DNA of 54,081 bases, from positions 1-54,081 of the forward strand of contig JAMFSA010000031.1 of assembly GCA_026225055.1 (NCBI GenBank), in the 5' to 3' direction. The notes under the pieces were generated by a model that was given only the letters and a program-made list of their open reading frames with translations, was not told the origin of the DNA and made no database searches. The translations under genes were made by a program, and so were the position numbers. Shown here in pieces: positions 33,370 to 41,620 of the stretch (its first letter is position 1; every line of letters begins with the position of its first letter). Source of the stretch: Mucilaginibacter xinganensis. Lineage in GTDB: Bacteria; Bacteroidota; Bacteroidia; Sphingobacteriales; Sphingobacteriaceae.

Positions 33370-36300
33370 CTAAAATGTAACATTTAGTTGTGCTCCAAAT
33401 CTCCTGGTAGTAGGCTGGTTGAATACATCTACACCTTCCAATCCGTTACCGGTAGACATAGTGATCTCAGGATCATAAGGTGCTTTTTTGTAAAAGTAGA
33501 TCAGGTTGCTACCAATAAGTGAGAACCTAAGGCTTTTAACAGTGCTGTTTGAAATTGGGAATGTATAGCCTAAAGAAGCCTCACGAAGCCTAACAACAGT
33601 AGCGCTGTACATGTATGGTTCAGCAATACCTGAACGACCACCAACGGTTGAATACCAAGTGTAAGGGTCAACTTTTGTTACTGCTTTGCCATTCGGGTCA
33701 ACTGCGTTAACAGCTACACCGCCTGCATTACGAGCATCTCCGCTGGCTACTGATACGCCATAGCTGTCCATCAGCATTTGGGTCATTGATAATACCTGGC
33801 CTCCGAATTTTCCATCAACTAAGAACTCAAAGCTGAATTTTTTATAGCTGAATGTGTTGCTCCATCCCATTTGGAATTTTGGATCAGGGTTTCCAACTTT
33901 TTCAAAAGCAGTAGGGATAGGTGCGCCATTGGTACCTACCAATATCTGGCCTGATGAATTTCTTGAAAATTTAGTGCCCCATATATCATTAAATGAACCA
34001 CCAACTTGTAAAACAGACTCGTATGCATTTGCACCTGCACCTGTTATAGTAATTGGCGCATCTGGCGCGGCGGGGTTAAGTTGAATGATCTTATTCCTGT
34101 TATCAGAATAATTGAAAGAAGAGTTCCAGTTAAAGTCGCTTCCTTTGAAAACATCATATCCTAATTTTATTTCAATACCATTATTCTGAATATTTCCCGC
34201 ATTTAAATAACCTGTTGTATATCCTGTTGCTTGTTTAGGAGTATAAGCAATAAACTGGTTGTAACTATTTGATTTATACCAGGTAAAGTTAAAGCTTAAA
34301 CGATTATCAAGGAAACGAAGATCGGTACCTGCTTCATACGATTTGGTATTGGTAGGTTTCAGATCGGGGTTATATAACGCCTGGTTAAAAGTAACAGAAC
34401 CACCAGATGCCGGGTAATTTATTGGATTGGTAGTGTATTGAGTAACTGGTGTAGCTACTTCTGCATAAGAACCACGCACCTTAGCATACGTAATAAAATC
34501 AGGTAATTTAACCATATCACTCACAATAAATGATAACCCAATTGATGGGTAAGAATAAGATATGTGGTTAGTGAATGCTAAGTTAGATGACCAGTCATTC
34601 CTTTCAGTTACAGTAAGATATGCCCAGTTTTTATAAGAGAAATTTACACTTCCGAAAATAGACTGTACCTGGTTATGATCCGAAGGTAAAGTTGATACGT
34701 TGCTGGAAGTTGATGTTAAAACGTTTTGCTGAATGAACACGTTTGGTACAGAAAGACCTAAACCTGGGCCAAATAATGTCCCTACAGTGTTATCATCAGT
34801 GATACTCGCGCCTAACAAACCGTCAATTTTAAAGTCAGATTTCATAGGGATTTTAAAATTGGCTATGAAGTCACCATAAATCTGGGTAAGTGTGGTTTCG
34901 CTGCGTGAGTATTGGCCATTTGCAACGGCCAGTACAGGGTTGGTACCAGCAAACAAATCCTGCTCGTAGTTATCAGCTACACGGTCAAGGTTACCACGTG
35001 CCTGTATGTTCAACCAATCGGCTATATCATATTTTACAATAGCGTTGGTTAATGACCGGTCACGTACCGCGTAGTTAGGATTTTTGTACAAGATCCACCA
35101 AGGGTTTTGTTGAACATCCTCATTTGCTATCCAGTTTTGGGTTAATAAACCGTTACGTGATGCCTGAGGAATGCCATAATTGTTTTTATATGGGGTAATA
35201 TCAACACCCACAGGGAATAAATACAAGCCCGGAAGCGTGTTGTAGTAGAAACCCTGACCTGGCGTATTAACTACTTTTTGGTTGATGTAGTTAGTGCTCA
35301 CATCAACAGTTAATTTATTATTCAGGAAATGGCCTACTTCTCTGAAAGTAAAGTTATTACGTTTCAGGCTATTGGTAGGTTGTACACCGCTGGCATAAGT
35401 ATTTGCATAGGAGAAATAACTTTGCGCTATATCTGAACCAGCAGAGAAATTGATAGCGTTTGTGAAGTTATTTCCATGTTGAAAATAGTCGCCAACGTTA
35501 TCAGCTGTTGCAGGGCTAGCTAATTTAGGTCCCCAGCTTTGGTTACCGTTTGGTGTTTGGCCATATTCATTTTGAAAATCTGGTTTGTATGAGATCTTAT
35601 CATTAGTATAAGATGAAGAGAAATTAATTTCAGCTTTACCGGATTTTCCTTTTTTAGTAGTAACCAAAATAACGCCATTTGCGGCCTGGCTACCATAAAG
35701 AGCAGCAGCTGATGCACCTTCAAGCACGGTTATGCTTTCAATATCATCAGGGTTAAGGTTTGATATACCATCGCCACCATCGGGTGAACCACCGTAAGTA
35801 CTGTTGGGCTGGCCATTCGCGTTTGAAACGTTTGTAATAGGCACACCATCAATTACATATAATGGCTGGTTGGTGCCAAGGATACTTTTGCTACCACGCA
35901 AAATAACCTTAACTGAACCACCAACACCTGATGAGCTTGGTGAAATGTCAACCCCGGCTACTTTGCCATTCAGGGAATTCATTAAGTTATCAGTTTTCAC
36001 TGTATTAAGCGCGGCGCCGTCAACAACCTGGTTTGCATAGGTCAATGATTTTTCCGACTTTTTAATACCTAACGCTGTTACAACAACTTCATTAAGGTTT
36101 TTTGAATCGCTTGTTAAAGTTATAGCAAAAACTAATTCGCTGCCTACAGGTACTTCTTTCTTTAAATAACCAATGTAGCTGAAAACTAAAACGTCACCAG
36201 CTTTTGCATCAAGGTTAAACCGTCCGTCGGCATCTGTCTGCGTGCCCTTGGTTGTTCCTTTAATTGATACGGATACGCCAGGTAGTGGTGCTCCGGATTC

Positions 36301-36453
36301 GTCTTTTACAGATCCTTTTACCGGGGCTGGCAAATTCACATTACGGCTTATGCCTGTAATGGTGAATGAAGCCTTGCTTTTTGCAACAAGGGCGGGATTT
36401 GCCCCCATAGCAACGCATGGCAATAATAGAATTATTGGTAATAATTTTTTCAT
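33370..36453 (-). CDS. SusC/RagA-family TonB-linked outer membrane transporter
   Basis: 1027 residues: signal peptide (about 1-18), a carboxypeptidase-D-regulatory-like N-terminal domain (about 44-118: VKGSVKDESGAPLPGVSVSI), TonB box/plug (NEVVVTALGIKKSEKSL, then the plug with ...ITVLEGASAAALYGSQAANGVILVTTKKG) and a C-terminal 22-strand barrel ending RRFGAQLNVTF. It imports an oligomeric substrate captured by SusD, powered by TonB. It starts 41 bases after the ROK gene stop and is followed by susD with a 28-base gap, so all three are probably one operon. Confidence 0.95.
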   Translation of the reverse strand: MKKLLPIILLLPCVAMGANPALVAKSKASFTITGISRNVNLPAPVKGSVKDESGAPLPGVSVSIKGTTKGTQTDADGRFNLDAKAGDVLVFSYIGYLKKEVPVGSELVFAITLTSDSKNLNEVVVTALGIKKSEKSLTYANQVVDGAALNTVKTDNLMNSLNGKVAGVDISPSSSGVGGSVKVILRGSKSILGTNQPLYVIDGVPITNVSNANGQPNSTYGGSPDGGDGISNLNPDDIESITVLEGASAAALYGSQAANGVILVTTKKGKSGKAEINFSSSYTNDKISYKPDFQNEYGQTPNGNQSWGPKLASPATADNVGDYFQHGNNFTNAINFSAGSDIAQSYFSYANTYASGVQPTNSLKRNNFTFREVGHFLNNKLTVDVSTNYINQKVVNTPGQGFYYNTLPGLYLFPVGVDITPYKNNYGIPQASRNGLLTQNWIANEDVQQNPWWILYKNPNYAVRDRSLTNAIVKYDIADWLNIQARGNLDRVADNYEQDLFAGTNPVLAVANGQYSRSETTLTQIYGDFIANFKIPMKSDFKIDGLLGASITDDNTVGTLFGPGLGLSVPNVFIQQNVLTSTSSNVSTLPSDHNQVQSIFGSVNFSYKNWAYLTVTERNDWSSNLAFTNHISYSYPSIGLSFIVSDMVKLPDFITYAKVRGSYAEVATPVTQYTTNPINYPASGGSVTFNQALYNPDLKPTNTKSYEAGTDLRFLDNRLSFNFTWYKSNSYNQFIAYTPKQATGYTTGYLNAGNIQNNGIEIKLGYDVFKGSDFNWNSSFNYSDNRNKIIQLNPAAPDAPITITGAGANAYESVLQVGGSFNDIWGTKFSRNSSGQILVGTNGAPIPTAFEKVGNPDPKFQMGWSNTFSYKKFSFEFLVDGKFGGQVLSMTQMLMDSYGVSVASGDARNAGGVAVNAVDPNGKAVTKVDPYTWYSTVGGRSGIAEPYMYSATVVRLREASLGYTFPISNSTVKSLRFSLIGSNLIYFYKKAPYDPEITMSTGNGLEGVDVFNQPTTRRFGAQLNVTF

Positions 36454-36494
36454 TTTTGATTTTGATTAGTTTAGTGTTAATGAGTTTGAGTTTT

Positions 36495-37742
36495 TTAGTT
36501 TTTCGTTGTTTTCTCCATACTTGACTGATTTGTAGTGATTAATTGGTTCTTTATTTCTTTGTCAAAATTTTCCATTACTAATACGGCAGCGCCAATTAGT
36601 TCGGCATTAAAGCCCAGGTCTGATATGAGCAGCTCGGTGCTGTTTGCCAGGCGTGGTATGCAATATTTGTTTAAAGCTTGTTGTATCGGGGCCAGTAATA
36701 TTTTCCCTACTACGGCGCCTCTGCCGCTTAGTACTATGCTGGCCGGGTTCATGATGTGGATGAGGATGGCCAGTGCCTTGCCTATTTTATAACCGGCATC
36801 AGAGAGCAACTCAATGGCAAACTGGTCGCCGTTATTGGCGGCTTCCATTATGGCATCGCCCACCATTTTTGATTGGTTAATATCAATATTTTTCAGGCTT
36901 GATATATGGCCTTTTTTTATGCCTTGTATGGCTTTTTCGGCAACTACCAGCATTGATGCTTCGGCTTCAAGGCAGCCGCGTTTGCCGCAGGTGCACAACG
37001 AGCCATCTTCTGATAGCGGAATATGGCTGAATTCACCCGCGAAACCGTCATGCCCGCGATAGATCTCGCCGTTTACAATCATGCCTAAACCAATGCCCCA
37101 GCCCAGGTTTATCACCATTACATCCCTGCGGGCTTTGGCTATTCCAAATTTCTGTTCGGCCAGAGCAATAAGGCTGGAGTCGTTATCGATAAAAGTAGGT
37201 ACACCGGTTTTACGGGTAATTACGCTGGTAAGGCTTTCCTCGCCCGAATCAAGATAGGTATAATTATAGCCTTCAATTGAATTAATGAACCCGGGCATAC
37301 CGATGCCTATCCCCGCGATCTTATCAACAGGTACTCCTGTAGAGAAAATGTAGTCATTAATATGGTCAATCAATGTTTGCAAGGCATTGGGGTTATTTAA
37401 TAACTTGAGTTCTGTTATTGCTGTTTTAGCAACAGGATTATTAAGTATATCAACTATCTGAATCCGGGTCGACAGCTGGTCCATAGCCACTGTAAGTATA
37501 TATATGGCTTCGTGTTTTAAGGAGTACATTAACGGCCTGCGCCCTCCGCTTGATGGCGCATAGCCCTGCTCAGCTACAAAACCCTCATCCATAAGTTCGT
37601 TAACCGCTTTAGATATCGATGGAACGCTTTTGTCGAAAAGTTCGCTCATGTCAGCACATGATAACGCCTTATCAAAATAAAGGCGTTTAATAATCATGTT
37701 TTTTAATCCAGCACTTTTGACATTTTTAATTTTAAGTTCCAT
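36495..37742 (-). CDS. ROK-family transcriptional regulator
   Basis: 415 residues from ATG 37742 (MELKIKNVKSAGLKN); an in-frame extension upstream would overlap the promoter. An N-terminal winged HTH (about 8-75: CADMSELFDKSVPSISKAVNELMDEGFV) is joined to a ROK sugar-kinase-like domain with ATP/sugar motif GIGMPGFI and zinc motif CTCGKRGCLEAEAS. Family knowledge: NagC/XylR/Mlc-type regulators repress catabolic genes until a sugar or sugar phosphate binds. Two similar palindromes, at its own promoter and upstream of nagB, are candidate operators. Substrate inferred as a GlcNAc derivative from the NagB neighbour. Confidence 0.9.
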   Translation of the reverse strand: MELKIKNVKSAGLKNMIIKRLYFDKALSCADMSELFDKSVPSISKAVNELMDEGFVAEQGYAPSSGGRRPLMYSLKHEAIYILTVAMDQLSTRIQIVDILNNPVAKTAITELKLLNNPNALQTLIDHINDYIFSTGVPVDKIAGIGIGMPGFINSIEGYNYTYLDSGEESLTSVITRKTGVPTFIDNDSSLIALAEQKFGIAKARRDVMVINLGWGIGLGMIVNGEIYRGHDGFAGEFSHIPLSEDGSLCTCGKRGCLEAEASMLVVAEKAIQGIKKGHISSLKNIDINQSKMVGDAIMEAANNGDQFAIELLSDAGYKIGKALAILIHIMNPASIVLSGRGAVVGKILLAPIQQALNKYCIPRLANSTELLISDLGFNAELIGAAVLVMENFDKEIKNQLITTNQSSMEKTTKN

Positions 37743-37772
37743 GCAATCAACAGGATTAATATTAGGGTAAAA

Positions 37773-37780
37773 CAAACTTA
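37773..37780 (-). promoter_or_regulatory. -7 box TAAGTTTG of the ROK-susCD operon
   Basis: Exact TAnnTTTG on the minus strand, 30 bases before the ATG at 37742, 23 bases downstream of the palindrome core. A CTTG about 21 bases upstream could serve as the -33 element, at the edge of the palindrome. Confidence 0.55.
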
Positions 37781-37803
37781 ACAAAATTTGTCATAGAAAT
37801 GCA

Positions 37804-37833
37804 AGTACTTTTTAAATTATTTTAATAAGTAGC
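37804..37833. promoter_or_regulatory. 30-bp palindrome, candidate ROK operator 2
   Basis: Core GTACTT and AAGTAG flank TTTAAATTATTTTAAT. It matches the site at 31626-31655 at 25 of 30 positions, centred at a near-identical distance from the same TAAGTTTG octamer. Probably autoregulation of the ROK gene and control of susCD. Confidence 0.55.
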
Positions 37834-37968
37834 GATGGTTATAAAATTATCACGCTAAGTAGGATGGCTTTAACAATAAGTAAAACTTATTTAGTTAAAA
37901 CTAATTTAAGAATTGGTATAATGGTATTAGACCCTAATAATGTTTGGAAAACTAATTTAATGAAAAAA

Positions 37969-39078
37969 TTAAAGATTGAACAGCTTCAATTGGTCTGTTG
38001 CTTTTTCAACTTTTTGCTTAGGTTCAAGTTCACCGAAGTTCGAAATAGATATACCCAATAATCTTATCCGTGTATCTTCGGGCTTAGTAGCGGCTAATAG
38101 TTGCCTCGCGGCAGAATTTATGGTCTCAAAATCGCCAAATGGCGAGATAAACGACTTGTTACGTGTGATCTGTTTAAAGTTACTATATTTTATTTTTAAA
38201 GTAACGGTGCGGCCCTTTAAATTATACTTTTCCAGTCTGTCGCAAACGGTACGGGCAATTTTATCCAGTTCGGCCTCCATTTCTTCCATAGTGGTTAGGT
38301 CATAGGCAAAAGTATCTTCGGCAGCTAATGATTTTGTTTCACGATGCGGCTGTACCTCACGCTGATCATCGCCCCGCACAATGCGATAATAGAAACGCCC
38401 TGCTTTGCCAAAATGCTTTACCAGTTCATCCTCGGCCAATTGTTTCAGATCGGCACCGGTATGCAGGCCCATTTTCTTCATCTTTTCGGCGGTTACCTTG
38501 CCTACGCCGTGAAATTTCTCTACGGCAAGCTTTGCCATAAATGCCTCAATAGAGGAGGGGCCGATAAAGGTTAGCCCATCAGGCTTATTAATGTCAGAGG
38601 CGATCTTGGCCACAAACTTATTAATGGACACACCCGCCGAAGCTGTTAATTGCAATTCATCCTTTATAGCCTGTTTTATTTGCTTCGCGATCTCAATAGC
38701 CGAGCCTATGTTTAACTTATCGTTGGTAACATCAAGGTAGGCTTCGTCTAATGATAATGGTTCGATCAGATCGGTATACCTGCTGAAGATCTCCCTGATC
38801 TTTTGAGATACCTCCTTATAAGCCGGGAATCGCGGGCGTACAAAGGTTACATGCGGACACAACTGCAATGCTTGTTTTGATGGCATAGCCGAGCGGATGC
38901 CAAACTTACGGGCCTCGTAGCTGGCAGTAGCTACCACGCCGCCGCGGCCCTCGGGTAAACCACCAACTACCAGCGGGATACCACGTAATTCCGGGTTGTC
39001 ACGCTGCTCAACCGACGCGTAAAAGGCATCCATATCAATATGGATGATCTTGCGGTGAGTTTGAGGCGGCGTTTCCAT
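37969..39078 (-). CDS. dinB: DNA polymerase IV
   Basis: 369 residues of the Y family. Catalytic motifs: KIIHIDMDAFYASVEQRD near 11-28, PLSLDEAYLDVT near 106-117, and the helix-hairpin-helix segment FHGVGKVTAEKMKKMGLHTG near 190-208; the little-finger domain follows. The last residues end KATDQLKLFNL, resembling a beta-clamp-binding motif (QLKLF). It performs error-prone translesion synthesis. An 8-bp inverted repeat CACTAATT/AATTAGTG (39092-39112) lies 14 bases upstream of its ATG. Confidence 0.95.
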   Translation of the reverse strand: METPPQTHRKIIHIDMDAFYASVEQRDNPELRGIPLVVGGLPEGRGGVVATASYEARKFGIRSAMPSKQALQLCPHVTFVRPRFPAYKEVSQKIREIFSRYTDLIEPLSLDEAYLDVTNDKLNIGSAIEIAKQIKQAIKDELQLTASAGVSINKFVAKIASDINKPDGLTFIGPSSIEAFMAKLAVEKFHGVGKVTAEKMKKMGLHTGADLKQLAEDELVKHFGKAGRFYYRIVRGDDQREVQPHRETKSLAAEDTFAYDLTTMEEMEAELDKIARTVCDRLEKYNLKGRTVTLKIKYSNFKQITRNKSFISPFGDFETINSAARQLLAATKPEDTRIRLLGISISNFGELEPKQKVEKATDQLKLFNL

Positions 39079-39091
39079 TAATTGAATAAAA

Positions 39092-39112
39092 CACTAATTT
39101 CACGAATTAGTG
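39092..39112. repeat. CACTAATT-N5-AATTAGTG inverted repeat between dinB and csaA
   Basis: Perfect 8-bp arms with a 5-base spacer, followed by further ACGAATT / AATTCGTG motifs to about 39190. It may be another dispersed repeat family or a regulatory dyad for dinB. Confidence 0.5.
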
Positions 39113-39200
39113 CTAATTGTACGAATTTAATTGATGCACGAATTTTAATAATCATTAGTAAAATTCGCTTTAATTTGTGCAATTCGTGTGCGTAGCTTAT

Positions 39201-39208
39201 TATATTTG
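39201..39208 (+). promoter_or_regulatory. -7 box TATATTTG abutting csaA
   Basis: TATATTTG ends 5 bases before the ATG at 39214, another case of a promoter box almost touching the start codon. Confidence 0.5.
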
Positions 39209-39213
39209 CCCTA

Positions 39214-39549
39214 ATGGAACCCATCACATGGCATGATTTTGAAAAGGTAGAACTATGCGCCGGAACTATACTGGAAGTAGCCGATTTTCCGGAAGCACGT
39301 AAACCGGCCTATAAGGTTAAGGTTGATTTTGGCGAGTACGGCATCAAATGGTCGAGCGCGCAAATTACCAAACACTATACTAAGGATGAATTGGTTGGCA
39401 GGCAGATCATCGGCGTGATAAACTTTCCTAAAAAGCAGATCGCTACATTTATGTCAGAGTTCCTGGTTACAGGCATGGCCGACGATAATGGCGATATTGT
39501 ATTAACAACTATTGATAAACCGGTGCCTAATGGCAGCAAATTGATATAA
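39214..39549 (+). CDS. csaA: CsaA-type tRNA-binding protein
   Basis: 111 residues forming a single tRNA_bind OB-fold (EMAP/MetRS C-terminal type). Features: WHDFEKVELCAGTILEVADFPEARKPAYKVKVDFG, then GIKWSSAQITKHY, and the closing GDIVLTTIDKPVPNGSKLI. Family knowledge: CsaA is a dimeric tRNA/peptide-binding chaperone-like protein. It is 2 bases upstream of the SdpI-like gene, which overlaps tadA, so the three genes form one operon. Confidence 0.92.
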   Translation: MEPITWHDFEKVELCAGTILEVADFPEARKPAYKVKVDFGEYGIKWSSAQITKHYTKDELVGRQIIGVINFPKKQIATFMSEFLVTGMADDNGDIVLTTIDKPVPNGSKLI

Positions 39550-39551
39550 AC

Positions 39552-39941
39552 ATGAATTTTTCAAACCTATTGGTCGGTCCGCATTTGATAGGCCTTATTT
39601 TTATAGTGATAGGGTTACTGCAAAAATATTTGCCACCCAAAGGCATAAACAGGTGGTATGGCTACCGTACACCTGCCGCGCGCACCAACCAACAAACCTG
39701 GGACGAGGCTAACCGCTACTCCGCCAATTTTATGATAAAGGCAGGCTTTTTTGCCTTGGTGATAGGCTTTGTGATCTACTCGGGCCTGCTCTATTTCAAT
39801 GTTGATTATAACGTGCAAAAGATGGTGGATTACTTTATCCTGTTCGGCGGGGCAATGGGGATAGGTATCGCATCAACCGTGGTAACCGAAAGCCATTTGA
39901 AAAGGACCTTTAAAAAGATCAATTTTAAGAAACGTAAATGA
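39552..39941 (+). CDS. SdpI-family membrane protein
   Basis: 129 residues with three hydrophobic segments (about 8-25, 62-85, 95-115). The SdpI family signature GINRWYGYRTPAARTNQQTWDEANRY sits between the first two helices. The founding member gives Bacillus immunity to the SdpC toxin, but homologues are widespread and no toxin gene is present here. It starts 2 bases after csaA and overlaps tadA by 4 bases (ATGA). Confidence 0.85.
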   Translation: MNFSNLLVGPHLIGLIFIVIGLLQKYLPPKGINRWYGYRTPAARTNQQTWDEANRYSANFMIKAGFFALVIGFVIYSGLLYFNVDYNVQKMVDYFILFGGAMGIGIASTVVTESHLKRTFKKINFKKRK

Positions 39942-40408
39942 GGTATATAAATTTTAGCGATGAACCGCCGGCTATGTCGCCGGATGAGTTTTTTATGAAC
40001 GAGGCGCTAAAGGAAGCCCGGCTTGCCTTAGCTGAAAAGGAGATACCTATTGGCGCGGTGGTAGTTTGCAAAGGGCAGATCATTGGTCGCGGCCATAATT
40101 TAACGGAACGCTTAACAGATGTATCGGCCCATGCGGAAATGCAGGCACTTACCGCCGCCGCCAACTATATGGGCGGTAAATATTTAAAAGAATGTACCTT
40201 ATATGTAACCCTTGAGCCCTGCGTTATGTGCGCCGGGGCAGCCTACTGGTTTCAATTGGGAAAGATAGTGTTCGGAGCTTATGATGTTAAACTGGGTTTC
40301 GGCAGACTGAACCAAAAGATTACCCACCCTAAAACCCTCATAACCGGTGGTATCCGTGAAAATGAATGCGCGGAGCTGGTGAGGAACTTTTTTAAGAGTA
40401 AACGGTAA
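39938..40408 (+). CDS. tadA: tRNA adenosine(34) deaminase-like nucleoside deaminase
   Basis: 156 residues of the cytidine/deoxycytidylate deaminase fold. Zinc ligands and proton shuttle: H65-A-E67 in SAHAEMQAL and PCVMCAGA with the two cysteines. TadA converts A34 to inosine in tRNA-Arg; the LYVTLEPCVMCAGA block and the C-terminal length fit TadA better than guanine deaminase, though a neighbouring deaminase activity is not excluded. It overlaps the SdpI-like gene by 4 bases. Confidence 0.88.
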   Translation: MRYINFSDEPPAMSPDEFFMNEALKEARLALAEKEIPIGAVVVCKGQIIGRGHNLTERLTDVSAHAEMQALTAAANYMGGKYLKECTLYVTLEPCVMCAGAAYWFQLGKIVFGAYDVKLGFGRLNQKITHPKTLITGGIRENECAELVRNFFKSKR

Positions 40409-40410
40409 GT

Positions 40411-40793
40411 GTTCATTAGTTCATTAGTTCACTGGTTTATGAGTTCATTGGTGCAATACGTACTTATCTCTTTGGTGAGTTGGCGGAGCGCGTTGAAGTT
40501 CTGCGTTAGCGATAGCAGTGGATACAGGCCTTGCGCCTAATGCCTAGCAGGCGTATGAACGGATAGCGCGGGCCGCAGGTAACGCCCTCTTTGAATATCC
40601 AACACTGAATTTCCAATAATGAATGATGAAGTTTTAACTTCGATATTGGAAATTCAGCATTCGGTGTTCGATATTATCTTTCCTTATCCGCGCTCCGTTA
40701 ACTCACCCCACTACGCTACGCTGGTCGACCCTCTCTGCGATAAATCGCAAAGAGGATGACGCATTGAACCATTGAACCAGTGAACTAATGAAC
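40411..40793. repeat. Nested composite inverted repeat, about 380 bp, between tadA and sodA
   Basis: Outer arms 40419-40437 and 40775-40793 are perfect 19-bp complements (GTTCATTAGTTCACTGGTT). Inside, 40474-40492 pairs with 40689-40707 (17 of 19). Innermost, 40593-40631 pairs imperfectly with about 40639-40677 (TGAATTTCCAATA / TATTGGAAATTCA). Between layers lies a GC-rich block GCGATAGCAGTGGATACAGG. No gene is visible in this 480-base gap apart from the sodA promoter. Confidence 0.8.
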
Positions 40794-40844
40794 AACCCTA
40801 CAATAAATGACATTTATTTAGAACAAAAAACATATTTCAAACCT

Positions 40845-40852
40845 TATATTTG
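40845..40852 (+). promoter_or_regulatory. -7 box TATATTTG of sodA
   Basis: TATATTTGC matches TAnnTTTG and gives a leader of about 30 bases to the ATG at 40889. Confidence 0.6.
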
Positions 40853-40888
40853 CTCATTACTATCTTTAAAACTTAAAAACTCACCGTT

Positions 40889-41497
40889 ATGGCATTTACA
40901 TTACCGGCGTTACCTTACGCTACCGATGCATTAGAACCGCACATTGATAAACTGACCATGGAAATTCACCATGGCAAGCACCATCAGGCTTATGTTACCA
41001 ACTTAAACAAAGCGCTGGAAGGTAAACCTGAAGCTGATAGCAGCATTGATGATATCATTAAAAATATTTCGAAATTCCCGCCAGCAGTACGTAACAATGG
41101 CGGCGGACACTATAACCACACTTTGTTCTGGACTTTACTTTCACCAAACGGTGGCGGCGAGCCTACAGGCCCTTTAGCTGATGCTATCAAGAGCACTTTT
41201 GGTTCATTTGATGAATTTAAAACTAAAGTATCTGAAGCTGGTGCAACCCGTTTCGGTTCGGGCTGGGCATGGTTAATTGTTACTCCTGATAAAAAATTAG
41301 TGGTAACATCAACTCCTAACCAGGATAACCCTTTAATGGATATTGCTGAAGTAAAAGGCACGCCAGTTTTAGGTATTGATGTTTGGGAGCATGCTTACTA
41401 TTTGAAATACCAAAACCGTCGCCCTGATTATTTAGCGGCTATATGGAATGTGATCAACTGGAACCACGTTTCTGAGTTGTACGCGAAAGCGGTATAA
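40889..41497 (+). CDS. sodA: Superoxide dismutase, Mn/Fe family
   Basis: 202 residues, full length. Metal ligands are in [13 protein letters not shown] (first His), NHTLFW (second His) and [13 protein letters not shown] (Asp and His). It dismutates superoxide to hydrogen peroxide and oxygen in the cytoplasm (no signal peptide). Metal preference, Mn or Fe (or either), cannot be fixed from these motifs alone. Its own promoter lies immediately upstream, isolated from tadA by the large nested repeat. Confidence 0.96.
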   Translation: MAFTLPALPYATDALEPHIDKLTMEIHHGKHHQAYVTNLNKALEGKPEADSSIDDIIKNISKFPPAVRNNGGGHYNHTLFWTLLSPNGGGEPTGPLADAIKSTFGSFDEFKTKVSEAGATRFGSGWAWLIVTPDKKLVVTSTPNQDNPLMDIAEVKGTPVLGIDVWEHAYYLKYQNRRPDYLAAIWNVINWNHVSELYAKAV

Positions 41498-41519
41498 TAC
41501 ACTATTAATTAAGTGCAAG

Positions 41520-41601
41520 CGTCATTGCGAGGTACGAAGCAATCCCCGATAAGCAGGTCCGCCCTGTATAGTAAGGGATTGCTTCGTACCTCGCAATGAC
41601 G
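41520..41601 (+). repeat. Palindromic repeat type B, copy after sodA
   Basis: CGTCATTGCGAGGTACGAAGC on the left, GCTTCGTACCTCGCAATGACG on the right, perfectly complementary 20-base outer arms; interior CCCTGTATAGTAAGGGATT. Confidence 0.92.
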
Positions 41602-41620
41602 TTTTTTATATACATTGTTT

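Noticed and set aside
29451..37742. Complete polysaccharide utilization locus
   Set aside because: SusC, SusD, a regulator and NagB are present, but no glycoside hydrolase, surface glycan-binding protein or sugar permease is in the window, so I do not call a full PUL.
37864..38061. Plus-strand 65-codon open frame starting before the end of dinB
   Set aside because: AT-rich, overlaps dinB by more than half of its length, no motif and no promoter.
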